From Treponema sp. UBA4328 (lineage in GTDB: Bacteria > Spirochaetota > Spirochaetia > Treponematales > Treponemataceae): a stretch of 13,429 bases of DNA. This document shows, in pieces, positions 1-6,665 of the stretch; within the stretch, counting starts at the first letter, position 1; every line of letters begins with the position of its first letter. The stretch lies in the NCBI GenBank assembly GCA_002394465.1, contig DGTU01000025.1, positions 6,128-19,556 on the forward strand. Reading direction: 5' to 3'. A program made the position numbers and the translations under genes. Below the pieces are notes generated by a model. It was given only the letters and a program-made list of their open reading frames with translations, searched no databases and was not told the DNA's origin.

Positions 1-76
1 CACTTTTCTTTTTTTCGTCGCTGGGGCCCGTTTATATACAATTAACTGTCTGTCTGAGCGTATTTTTTTATAATCT
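1..76. other. Noncoding left edge, downstream of the YihY-family gene
   Basis: This short stretch follows the stop codon of the minus-strand YihY-family gene and runs to the window edge. I see no convincing open reading frame and no GC-rich hairpin followed by a U-tract on the minus strand, so transcription of that gene may end beyond the edge. Confidence 0.4.
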
Positions 77-1372
77 TTACAGATGGAAGAGATTTTGTGT
101 GCCGTCGTGAAGGGTAAAATATGAACTTATCTGGCCCAGCGCTTTGTGTGCGGCGTCGTGATTGTGTTCTACGAGGAACTGGAATTTGTTTCCGTCAATT
201 ATAATGAGTTCTACGTCGGTGTAGGCGTATGCGTGGGAATCCCTCTGCTTGTTAATTACGCAGCCGACTTCTCCGAAAAAGTCTCCCCTTGAGAATTTTT
301 CTTCGGTGTCTGTTTTGTGCTTGAGTATAACCTTACCCTTCGTAATGTAATAGGCCTGGTTCGGCTGGTCTCCGACGTTGTAAATCGTATCTCCCTTTGC
401 GAAGCTTGTAGTCTTGAGCTTGGCAATTAGGTAATCAGGCCGGATAAAAAGTGAACGCCTGATTGCAGTGCCGATTCCGTGGATTTCTTTTTTCGGAAGA
501 AGATAAAGTTCTCCCATGAGAAGTTCGTCAAAGAACTGGCAGGTAAAGATGAACTGTGCAAAGAACATGAAGAACATGAAGAAGAAAAATACGTCCATCA
601 GCGTAATGATGACGCTTCCGAGGACGCCGTAAATCATGTTGTAGCTGTCAATGCTCAGGATGTAATGGAGTGCGGCCCTGAAAATCCAGAAAACTGCCGT
701 ACACATGAGGGAAGAAGCAAAGCTCAGCAAAAGCTTAGGTCTTGTTCCCGGTCCGATCCTGTAGATAATCGTAAGAATAATCAGAAGAAGGATGTTCGGA
801 AGAATTTTTGCGTACTGTGCCGAAAAAACCGTCGTAAGGAACTTGCCGATTGCAGAATTTTCATCGAACGTATTGAGCATCAGAAGTGCCTGCCCTGAAA
901 CATAAAGGAATATTATCAGGGAGACTGCGAGTACGATTATGATTGCAACGATAAATGCAAGGATAAATGCAAAGGCATCTTTTCTCTCCTGCTGGGCATG
1001 AAAGATATTCTGCATTCCGTCGAGGATTGAAGCAAGGAAGCGCCGTCCCATCCACAGAACCATGAATCCAAGCAGGACTGTAAAGAAGTTTATCTTCTGA
1101 AAGTGCTGGATTGAATCCGTAATGTTTCCCGAAGGGAAGAGGTCCTTTACGCTTGAAAAGATGCTGGTAACTTTTTCGACGGTTTCAGGAGAAGCATGAA
1201 GTACCCTGATGAGGATCATGAAAATCATCATCAGGATAGGAACAAATGAAAAAATAAAACTGAACGAGCAGGAACCGGCATAAGACAGAAGCCTGTTCTT
1301 AAAGAAATACTTGAGAGTCAGATAGAATGTCTGTCCGACCGTAGCCGGTGTTATCGCCCTGTACTTTTTCAT
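77..1372 (-). CDS. YihY/BrkB-family membrane protein with C-terminal cyclic-nucleotide-binding domain
   Basis: A 431-aa protein. The first ~285 residues are an integral membrane domain of the YihY/BrkB family (often mislabelled 'ribonuclease BN'), with hydrophobic segments near 33-57, 96-115, 137-160, 190-206, 217-240 and 250-280. The family-like pattern YNMIYGVLGSVIITLMD lies at 244-260. After a linker, residues ~315-410 form a cNMP-binding (CAP_ED-type) beta-barrel: FAKGDTIYNVGD near 324-335, ITKGKV at 343-348, and a phosphate-binding cassette with GDFFGE at 363-368 and a conserved Arg at 377 (QRDSHA). Glu368 and Arg377 align with the residues that contact the ribose and phosphate in CAP and PKA, so ligand binding is plausible. 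Family function is unsettled; I infer a nucleotide-regulated inner-membrane transporter or channel. It lies 68 bases downstream of asnS on the same strand. No strong Shine-Dalgarno precedes the ATG. Confidence 0.85.
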   Translation of the reverse strand: MKKYRAITPATVGQTFYLTLKYFFKNRLLSYAGSCSFSFIFSFVPILMMIFMILIRVLHASPETVEKVTSIFSSVKDLFPSGNITDSIQHFQKINFFTVLLGFMVLWMGRRFLASILDGMQNIFHAQQERKDAFAFILAFIVAIIIVLAVSLIIFLYVSGQALLMLNTFDENSAIGKFLTTVFSAQYAKILPNILLLIILTIIYRIGPGTRPKLLLSFASSLMCTAVFWIFRAALHYILSIDSYNMIYGVLGSVIITLMDVFFFFMFFMFFAQFIFTCQFFDELLMGELYLLPKKEIHGIGTAIRRSLFIRPDYLIAKLKTTSFAKGDTIYNVGDQPNQAYYITKGKVILKHKTDTEEKFSRGDFFGEVGCVINKQRDSHAYAYTDVELIIIDGNKFQFLVEHNHDAAHKALGQISSYFTLHDGTQNLFHL

Positions 1373-1386
1373 TTATATTTAAAATA

Positions 1387-1404
1387 ACCTGCAGGTAATA
1401 CCTG
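1387..1404. promoter_or_regulatory. Two overlapping palindromes in the asnS-yihY gap (candidate operator)
   Basis: ACCTGCAGGT at 1387-1396 is a perfect palindrome, and CAGGTAATACCTG at 1392-1404 is a second one with a single central base. They share the middle CAGGT, giving three alternating ACCTG/CAGGT half-sites just upstream of the start of the YihY-family gene. This could be a repressor site or a weak RNA hairpin after asnS. It is not a canonical terminator, because the stem is only about 5 bp and no clean U-tract follows. Confidence 0.35.
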
Positions 1405-1433
1405 ATCCGCGTGTATCTGCGTTTATCTGCGTC
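1404..1433. repeat. 10-bp-period tandem repeat (three copies)
   Basis: Three consecutive 10-mers: GATCCGCGTG, TATCTGCGTT and TATCTGCGTC. Copies 2 and 3 agree at 9 of 10 positions; copy 1 agrees with copy 2 at 7 of 10. The array starts where the palindrome at 1392-1404 ends and stops seven bases before the asnS stop codon. The period equals about one DNA helical turn. From memory, strings of ATCTGCGT recur in intergenic DNA of varied bacteria, but I cannot search for this. Confidence 0.6.
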
Positions 1434-1440
1434 TGATACT

Positions 1441-2889
1441 TTAGAAATCGGCCAATTTTGGAGCGCGTGGGTACGGAATTACGTCGCGGATATTCTGCAT
1501 ACCTGTTACGTAGAGCAACAGGCGCTCAAATCCAAGACCGAATCCTGAGTGTGGAACTGTACCGAACTTTCTGAGGTCGAGGTACCAGCTGTAATCTTCC
1601 GGTTTGAGACCAAGCTCGTTGATTCGTGCAAGAAGCTTGTCGTAGCTTTCTTCACGCTCAGATCCACCGATGATTTCACCAAGGCCAGGAACGAGAACGT
1701 CAACAGCTTTTACGGTTTTCCCGTCGTCGTTGAGCTTCATGTAGAAGGCTTTGATTTCTTTCGGATAGTTGTAGACCATTACAGGGCATTTGTAGATTTT
1801 TTCGGTGAGGTAGCGCTCGTGCTCTGTTGCCAAATCGCAGCCCCAGTAAGGCTTGAACTCGAATTCGTCTGCGTGTTTTTCGAGCTCGGCAACTGCCTCA
1901 GTGTATGAAACACGCTTGAACGGAGTTTCGACAACATGTCTGAGTGTGTCGATTACGCCCGGCTGGATCCGCTTGTTGAAGAATTCCATGTCCTCTGAGC
2001 ATTTTGTGAGCGCCCAGTTGAGAAGATATTTGATGAACTCTTCCTGAATGTCCATGTCGTCTTCAAGGTCGAAGAAAGCCATCTCTGGTTCACACATCCA
2101 GAACTCTGCGAGGTGGCGTGTTGTGTTTGAGTTTTCGGCACGGAATGTCGGTCCGAAGGTATATACGCGGCCGAGAGCCGTTGCAAGTGTTTCTGCTTCG
2201 AGCTGGCCTGAAACTGTGAGAGAAGCCTGCTTTCCGAAGAAGTCCTTGCTGTAGTTTACGAGTTTTGCGGCATCTTCTTTTTTCATGCCGGCTGCGCCTT
2301 TCTCGATTGCTGTCTCTGCGATTTTTTCGAGGGAAAGGGTTGTAATCTGGAACATTTCGCCTGCACCCTCGCAGTCAGAGCAGGTGATTTCCGGTGTATT
2401 GATATAGTAGAAACCGCGCTCCTGGAAGAAAGTGTGAAGTGCAAATGCCATCTGGCTTCTCATGCGGAAAACGGCTCCGAATGTGTTTGTGCGAGCACGA
2501 AGGTGAGCGTTCTCGCGGAGGAATTCCATTGTTGCGGCTTTTTTCTGGATAGGGTAGTCAGAAGGACATTTTCCCAAAACTTCGAGAGTCTCGAGGTTGA
2601 CTTCGACTGCCTGTCCTGAAGCCGGAGACTCGATGAGTTTTCCTGTTGCCTTGAGGGATGCTCCGGTTGAGATATTTGAAAGTGCGTTTTCGATTGAAGA
2701 TGCGTTATTAGGATTTGAAGGATTCTGTCTGTCAAAAGTGAGCTGAATGTTTGCGAAGCAGCTTCCGTCGTTCACCTGAATGAAGACGAGGTTCTTTGAG
2801 TCGCGCATTGTGCGAACCCATCCGCAGACGGTAACGATTCTTCCGTCCGGTTTAGAAGTAAGAAGGTCTTTGATTAGTTCTGTTTTCAT
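1441..2889 (-). CDS. asnS: Asparaginyl-tRNA synthetase
   Basis: A 482-aa class IIb aminoacyl-tRNA synthetase that charges tRNA-Asn with asparagine using ATP in the cytoplasm. The N-terminal ~110 residues are the OB-fold anticodon-binding domain (GRIVTVCGWVRTMRDSKNLVFIQ at 16-38, with the typical GWV and F-I-x-V/L strands). The catalytic core shows motif 2 (FRAENSNTTRHLAEFW, 249-264, with E270 in the following CEPEM) and motif 3 (GFGLGFERLLLY, 449-460). An insert at ~171-230 (DCEGAGEMF onward) is characteristic of AsnRS rather than AspRS. The open frame continues upstream to 3087, but that would overlap the divergent TAXI gene, and family homology begins at MKTELIK, so the ATG at 2887-2889 is chosen. 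No clear Shine-Dalgarno and no T-box leader is visible. Confidence 0.96.
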   Translation of the reverse strand: MKTELIKDLLTSKPDGRIVTVCGWVRTMRDSKNLVFIQVNDGSCFANIQLTFDRQNPSNPNNASSIENALSNISTGASLKATGKLIESPASGQAVEVNLETLEVLGKCPSDYPIQKKAATMEFLRENAHLRARTNTFGAVFRMRSQMAFALHTFFQERGFYYINTPEITCSDCEGAGEMFQITTLSLEKIAETAIEKGAAGMKKEDAAKLVNYSKDFFGKQASLTVSGQLEAETLATALGRVYTFGPTFRAENSNTTRHLAEFWMCEPEMAFFDLEDDMDIQEEFIKYLLNWALTKCSEDMEFFNKRIQPGVIDTLRHVVETPFKRVSYTEAVAELEKHADEFEFKPYWGCDLATEHERYLTEKIYKCPVMVYNYPKEIKAFYMKLNDDGKTVKAVDVLVPGLGEIIGGSEREESYDKLLARINELGLKPEDYSWYLDLRKFGTVPHSGFGLGFERLLLYVTGMQNIRDVIPYPRAPKLADF

Positions 2890-2965
2890 AATTGAACAGT
2901 TTATCATTTTAGCGAAAGAAAATCCACTAAAACCCGTTTTCTGACGGACAGGGGGAAATGTTTTA

Positions 2966-2994
2966 TTGAAAAGAACTTTATTATCTAATAAAAT
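2966..2994 (+). promoter_or_regulatory. Sigma70-type promoter of the TAXI transporter locus
   Basis: TTGAAA at 2966-2971 (-35) is separated by 17 bases from TAAAAT at 2989-2994 (-10), in AT-rich DNA. This predicts a start near 3001 and a ~30-base leader. A strong AAAGGAG (3017-3023) then sits 6 bases before the ATG of the binding-protein gene. The match is close to consensus, suggesting high constitutive expression unless regulated. Confidence 0.65.
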
Positions 2995-3029
2995 AGTGTA
3001 AGTTTTTACAATAAAAAAAGGAGAATCAA

Positions 3030-3977
3030 ATGAAAAAAATCGTTGTAATTGCTTCGGTGATTGCGGGTCTCTTTGCGCTCGCATCATGCAGTCAGAACAA
3101 GAATTACATTCTTGCTACAGGCGGTACATCAGGTACTTACTATCCGTTCGGCGGTGCCATTGCAAACATCTGGAACACCAAGATTGAAAACATGAACGTA
3201 ACTGCACAGGCAACCGGTGCTTCTGCCGAGAACCTCCGCCTTATTTCAAACGGCGATGCAGAATTCGCTACTGTTCAGAATGACGTTATGGATTATGCCT
3301 ATAACGGAACTGACATGTTCGACGGAGTTAAACTTCCTAACCTTGCTTCAATCGGAACCCTTTATCCGGAAGTAATTCAGATTGCTGCTTCAAAATCAAG
3401 CGGAATCAAGTCTGTAAATGACCTCCGCGGAAAACGCGTTTCTGTAGGTGATGCAGGTTCAGGCGTAGAATTCAACGCAAAGCAGATCCTCGAAGGGTAT
3501 GGAATTACTTTTGCTGACATCAATAAAAACAACCTTTCATTCAAGGAATCAGCAGAAGGCCTTCAGAACGGAACCCTCGATGCATGTTTCATCACTGCAG
3601 GCGTTCCTAACTCAGCTCTCCAGGAACTTGCATTTACTGCAGGTCTTGTACTCATTCCTGTAAACGGACCTGAGTCTGATTCAATCTGTGCAAAATATTC
3701 TTTCTATACAAAGACTGTAATTCCTGGCGGAACATATAAGGGAACTGATACAGATACTGATGCACTTGCAATCAAGGCTACTCTTGCTGTAAGCGCTTCT
3801 CTCGATGAAGATACAGTTTATGAAATGACAAAGGCTCTGTTCGAAAACCTTGATGAACTCGGTGCAGCACATGCAAAGGGTAAAGAGGTTTCAGCTGCTT
3901 CTGCCGTTACAGGTATTTCTGTTCCTTTCCATCCGGGTGCTGAAAAGTACTTTAAGGAAGCCGGAGTTTTGAACTAA
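3030..3977 (+). CDS. TAXI-family TRAP transporter substrate-binding lipoprotein
   Basis: A 315-aa extracytoplasmic solute receptor of the TAXI (TRAP-associated extracytoplasmic immunogenic) type. Residues 1-20 are a lipoprotein signal with lipobox LASC and lipidated Cys20. The hallmark LATGGTSGTYYPFGGAIAN lies at 28-46, followed by the usual two-lobe pattern, including NDLRGKRVSVGDAGSGVEF in the middle of the protein and a proline/glycine-rich C-terminal region ending HPGAEKYFKEAG. It would be tethered outside the inner membrane and pass ligand to the permease encoded at 4580-6661. Known TAXI ligands are mainly glutamate, glutamine and dicarboxylates such as 2-oxoglutarate; the ligand here cannot be read from sequence. 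An excellent AAAGGAG ribosome site fixes the start. Confidence 0.95.
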   Translation: MKKIVVIASVIAGLFALASCSQNKNYILATGGTSGTYYPFGGAIANIWNTKIENMNVTAQATGASAENLRLISNGDAEFATVQNDVMDYAYNGTDMFDGVKLPNLASIGTLYPEVIQIAASKSSGIKSVNDLRGKRVSVGDAGSGVEFNAKQILEGYGITFADINKNNLSFKESAEGLQNGTLDACFITAGVPNSALQELAFTAGLVLIPVNGPESDSICAKYSFYTKTVIPGGTYKGTDTDTDALAIKATLAVSASLDEDTVYEMTKALFENLDELGAAHAKGKEVSAASAVTGISVPFHPGAEKYFKEAGVLN

Positions 3978-4012
3978 TCTTTAAGGGTTTGATTCAATTA
4001 AACTAACGAAGG

Positions 4013-4060
4013 AAAAAAGGATGCAGCAGGAAAACTATTTTCTGTCTGTGTCCTTTTTAT
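4013..4060 (+). terminator. Long intergenic hairpin after the binding-protein gene (attenuating terminator or 3' stabiliser)
   Basis: Arms at 4013-4034 and 4038-4060 pair over about 20 positions around a CTA loop (4035-4037). The outer part pairs AAAAAGGA with TCCTTTTT, the inner part AGGAAAA/CAGCAG with TTTTCTGTCTG, with a few G-U pairs and one bulge. The 3' arm ends CCTTTTTAT, so the pairing T-run can double as a U-tract. It lies between the binding-protein gene and the rest of the operon. I infer partial termination or protection of the upstream mRNA end, favouring binding protein over permease. Confidence 0.6.
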
Positions 4061-4083
4061 CGTAAATAACCGGCTGACTGATT

Positions 4084-4602
4084 TTGAAAAAACTGTTAAT
4101 TCTGCCTGTCATCGCACTTATTGTTATTAATCTTCCGGTGGTGCGGGTACTGTCAGTTTCAAACCGGAAGAATTTTTCAGAAAGAATTTATTCACTGGAC
4201 GGAGCCGGTGAGGGCTTTGTAATCAGCTATACGCATTCGGTCAACAAGGGCAGGGTACACGATTTTTATGTGCCTGCTGAAGACGGCGGCCTTGAACTGT
4301 ACAGGACGCAGTTCGTTTCCTATGGGGCCGGAATCCCGGAACCTGGTGAAACTCCCGGAGCTGAGTTCTTTGTGACTGATACGGGATATGAAATCCGCAA
4401 CCTGCACAGAAAGCTTCCGCGCCTTGTCATGGCAGTCGGAGTGATTGCTGAACATTCCGTGACGTTCGGTAATGATGAGTTCTTCCTGAAAGATTTTTTT
4501 AAGCCGCAGACAAGCCTTGTTTTTGAAATAAAGCGGGTTTCAGTGGCAGATTATTTTATTACAAAAAAATGGAGTCTTTATGAGCGACGAAAACGAAATT
4601 GA
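4084..4602 (+). CDS. DUF1850 family protein of the TAXI-TRAP locus
   Basis: A 172-aa protein of the DUF1850 family, whose genes commonly sit next to TAXI-type TRAP transporters; the biochemical role is unknown. Family signatures are ISYTHSVNKGRVHDFY (47-62) and a TQFVSYGAGIPEPGE segment (75-89). The N-terminus (KKLLILPVIALIVINLPVV) is hydrophobic and looks like a signal anchor or uncleaved signal, placing the rest outside the membrane. The start is taken as TTG at 4084; no in-frame ATG precedes the hydrophobic segment and no good Shine-Dalgarno is visible, so expression is probably low. Its last 23 bases overlap the permease gene, and that gene's GGAG lies inside this frame, which suggests translational coupling. 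It may be an accessory subunit for binding-protein docking or stability (inference). Confidence 0.85.
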   Translation: MKKLLILPVIALIVINLPVVRVLSVSNRKNFSERIYSLDGAGEGFVISYTHSVNKGRVHDFYVPAEDGGLELYRTQFVSYGAGIPEPGETPGAEFFVTDTGYEIRNLHRKLPRLVMAVGVIAEHSVTFGNDEFFLKDFFKPQTSLVFEIKRVSVADYFITKKWSLYERRKRN

Positions 4603-6661
4603 AGATGTAAAGTCAGGTCCTGTTACGGACAAGCTGCTTCCTACGACCAATGAGCATGAGATGAAAAACCTCATGAAGGAACTCGACAGGGAACAGGCTT
4701 TCCGCGAGCATAAGTGCTGGAGACAGTACATAACCGTACTTGTTTCGATAGGATTCTGTATCTTTCAGCTTTATGCAACCCTGAGCGGTCATATTCCTGC
4801 CCAGATCGTACGTGCTTCTCATCTTGCTTTCGTACAGTTCCTTGCATTCCTGCTGTTCCCGGCAAAAAAATCAATGCCGAAGAATACTCTGCCGCTTTAT
4901 GACGTAATCCTTGCATTTATCGGTGCAGGCTGCTGGTGCTATTACATAATCAATTTCGAATCAATCGTCCGCCGTGCAGGTGCATATACTCCGCTTGATA
5001 TTTTTGTCGGTGTAATCGGAATCATAATCCTGTTTGAAAGCTGCCGCAGAATCGTCGGTCTTCCGATTATGATTATCGCAGGTGCATTTATCCTCTATGC
5101 GTTCATCGGAAAATACCTTCCTGGCTTCCTCAATCACCGCGGCTACAAGCTTACCCGTGTAGTAAGCCATCTGTATTATACGACGGAAGGAATCATGGGA
5201 ACTCCGATCGGAGCATGTTCAACGTTCATATTCCTGTTCATACTGTTCGGAGCCTTCCTTGAAAAAACCGGAATCGGACAGTTCTTCATTGACAGCTGTA
5301 ACTCAATTGCCGGAGGTGCAAGCGGAGGTCCTGCCAAGGTTGCAGTCCTTTCATCAGCTCTCCTCGGAACGGTTTCGGGAAGCTCGGTTTCAAATACGGT
5401 AGGTTCAGGTTCATTTACAATTCCTATGATGAAGAGGCTGGGATACCGCGGAGAATTTGCAGGCGGCGTTGAGGCTGCGGCTTCTACCGGTGGTCAGCTT
5501 ATGCCTCCGATTATGGGTGCTGCGGCATTCCTTATGGCAGAAAGCGTAGGCGTGCCTTACATTACGGTTGTAAAGGCTGCAATCATTCCGGCACTCCTTT
5601 ATTTTGCAGGAATCTTCATTACGGTTCACCTTGAAGCCCACAAGCAGGGACTTAAGGGACTGCCGAAGGAAGAAATCCCGAAATTCCTGCCGCTTTTCCT
5701 TTCGCGCGGATACATGATCCTTCCGCTTGCAGTAATCATCTACTTCCTGTGCTCGGGAAAAACGGCAACTTATTCTGCCCTGATGGGTATCCTTTCGATT
5801 ATCGTAATTTCAATTGCAGTTTCGTTTGTTGACGTTGCAAAGGGAAAACGTCCGCGCTTTAACCTTGATGACCTTGTTGAAGTTCTGTGTGCTGCTGCCC
5901 GCGGAATCATAAGCGTCGCAATTGCATGTGGCCTTGCAGGAATCATCATCGGAATCGTTACGCTTACAGGCCTCGGCCTCAAGCTCGGAGCAGGACTCGT
6001 TGCCCTTGCCCACGGAAAGCTTTTTGTAACCCTGCTTCTTACAATGGTTTCTTCGATAATCCTCGGAATGGGTGCTCCGACTACGGCAAACTATCTTATT
6101 ACTTCGACAATTACTGCAACTGCAATCGTACGCTGTGTCTACGGAGCCGGAAGCCCGACACCGGAGCAGCTTCTGCCTGCACATATGTTTGCGTTCTATT
6201 TTGGAATCATAGCAGACGTCACGCCTCCTGTAGCCCTGGCGGCAATAGCGGGCGCGGCGATAGCAAAGGCCAAACCGATGCGTACCGCGGTGAATGCGAC
6301 CAAGCTTGCAATAGGCGCCTTTATAGTCCCGTACATGTTCATTTATAATCCTGAAATGCTCATGATCGGGGCGAATGCCGTTTCGATAATTACGATTACG
6401 ATAACTGCGCTGATAGGAATGTTTGCAATTTCAGCCGGACTTGAAGGCTATGCCTTTGCACATACAGGCTTCCTGAACAACACGGCAGCAGGGGAGAGGA
6501 CAAAGACGATATTTTCAGTATTCGAGAGAATCTGCTTTATCGCTGCCGGACTGTGCTGCATTGACCCGGATTCAAAAACTGATATCGCAGGAATTGCAGT
6601 GCTCGTAGTGCTGATTGCAGCCCAGCTCATAAGAAGACGCCGGGCAGCAGTTACGGCATAG
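4580..6661 (+). CDS. TRAP transporter fused permease (small DctQ-like plus large DctM-like), TAXI type
   Basis: A 693-aa polytopic membrane protein of the TRAP fused-permease class that works with TAXI receptors. A charged ~45-residue cytoplasmic N-terminus precedes a four-helix small-subunit-like part (~48-180). The elevator-type large subunit follows, with LGTVSGSSVSNTVGSGSFTIP (262-282), STGGQLMPPIMGAAAFLMAE (302-321), LGMGAPTTANYLITS (495-509) and a C-terminal ADVTPPVALAAIAGAAIAKA segment (545-564). Gly/Ser/Thr-rich re-entrant loops in these motifs are where ion and substrate bind in the family. Import is expected to use a sodium or proton gradient rather than ATP. The ATG at 4580 has GGAG five bases upstream and overlaps the end of the DUF1850 gene by 23 bases. 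It ends four bases from a convergent gene with no terminator visible. Confidence 0.95.
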   Translation: MSDENEIEDVKSGPVTDKLLPTTNEHEMKNLMKELDREQAFREHKCWRQYITVLVSIGFCIFQLYATLSGHIPAQIVRASHLAFVQFLAFLLFPAKKSMPKNTLPLYDVILAFIGAGCWCYYIINFESIVRRAGAYTPLDIFVGVIGIIILFESCRRIVGLPIMIIAGAFILYAFIGKYLPGFLNHRGYKLTRVVSHLYYTTEGIMGTPIGACSTFIFLFILFGAFLEKTGIGQFFIDSCNSIAGGASGGPAKVAVLSSALLGTVSGSSVSNTVGSGSFTIPMMKRLGYRGEFAGGVEAAASTGGQLMPPIMGAAAFLMAESVGVPYITVVKAAIIPALLYFAGIFITVHLEAHKQGLKGLPKEEIPKFLPLFLSRGYMILPLAVIIYFLCSGKTATYSALMGILSIIVISIAVSFVDVAKGKRPRFNLDDLVEVLCAAARGIISVAIACGLAGIIIGIVTLTGLGLKLGAGLVALAHGKLFVTLLLTMVSSIILGMGAPTTANYLITSTITATAIVRCVYGAGSPTPEQLLPAHMFAFYFGIIADVTPPVALAAIAGAAIAKAKPMRTAVNATKLAIGAFIVPYMFIYNPEMLMIGANAVSIITITITALIGMFAISAGLEGYAFAHTGFLNNTAAGERTKTIFSVFERICFIAAGLCCIDPDSKTDIAGIAVLVVLIAAQLIRRRRAAVTA

Positions 6662-6665
6662 GGAT

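Noticed and set aside
479..898. 139-aa plus-strand open frame, rich in charged residues
   Set aside because: It lies antisense inside the YihY-family gene. Its Lys/Glu/Asp/His-rich composition mirrors hydrophobic codons on the other strand, and it has no convincing ribosome site.
1549..1908. 119-aa plus-strand open frame
   Set aside because: It is antisense to the catalytic core of asnS, which is conserved along the whole stretch.
2890..3087. N-terminal extension of asnS to 3087
   Set aside because: It would run through the divergent promoter and the start of the TAXI gene, and AsnRS homology begins at the ATG at 2889.
3978..4083. Riboswitch before the DUF1850 gene
   Set aside because: The hairpin is a single simple stem with a 3-base loop and no conserved aptamer-like junction; a terminator or attenuator explains it better.
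5887..6348. 153-aa plus-strand open frame, Cys/Arg/Asn-rich
   Set aside because: It is out of frame within the TRAP permease gene and has the unusual composition expected of a shifted frame; the permease motifs are unambiguous.
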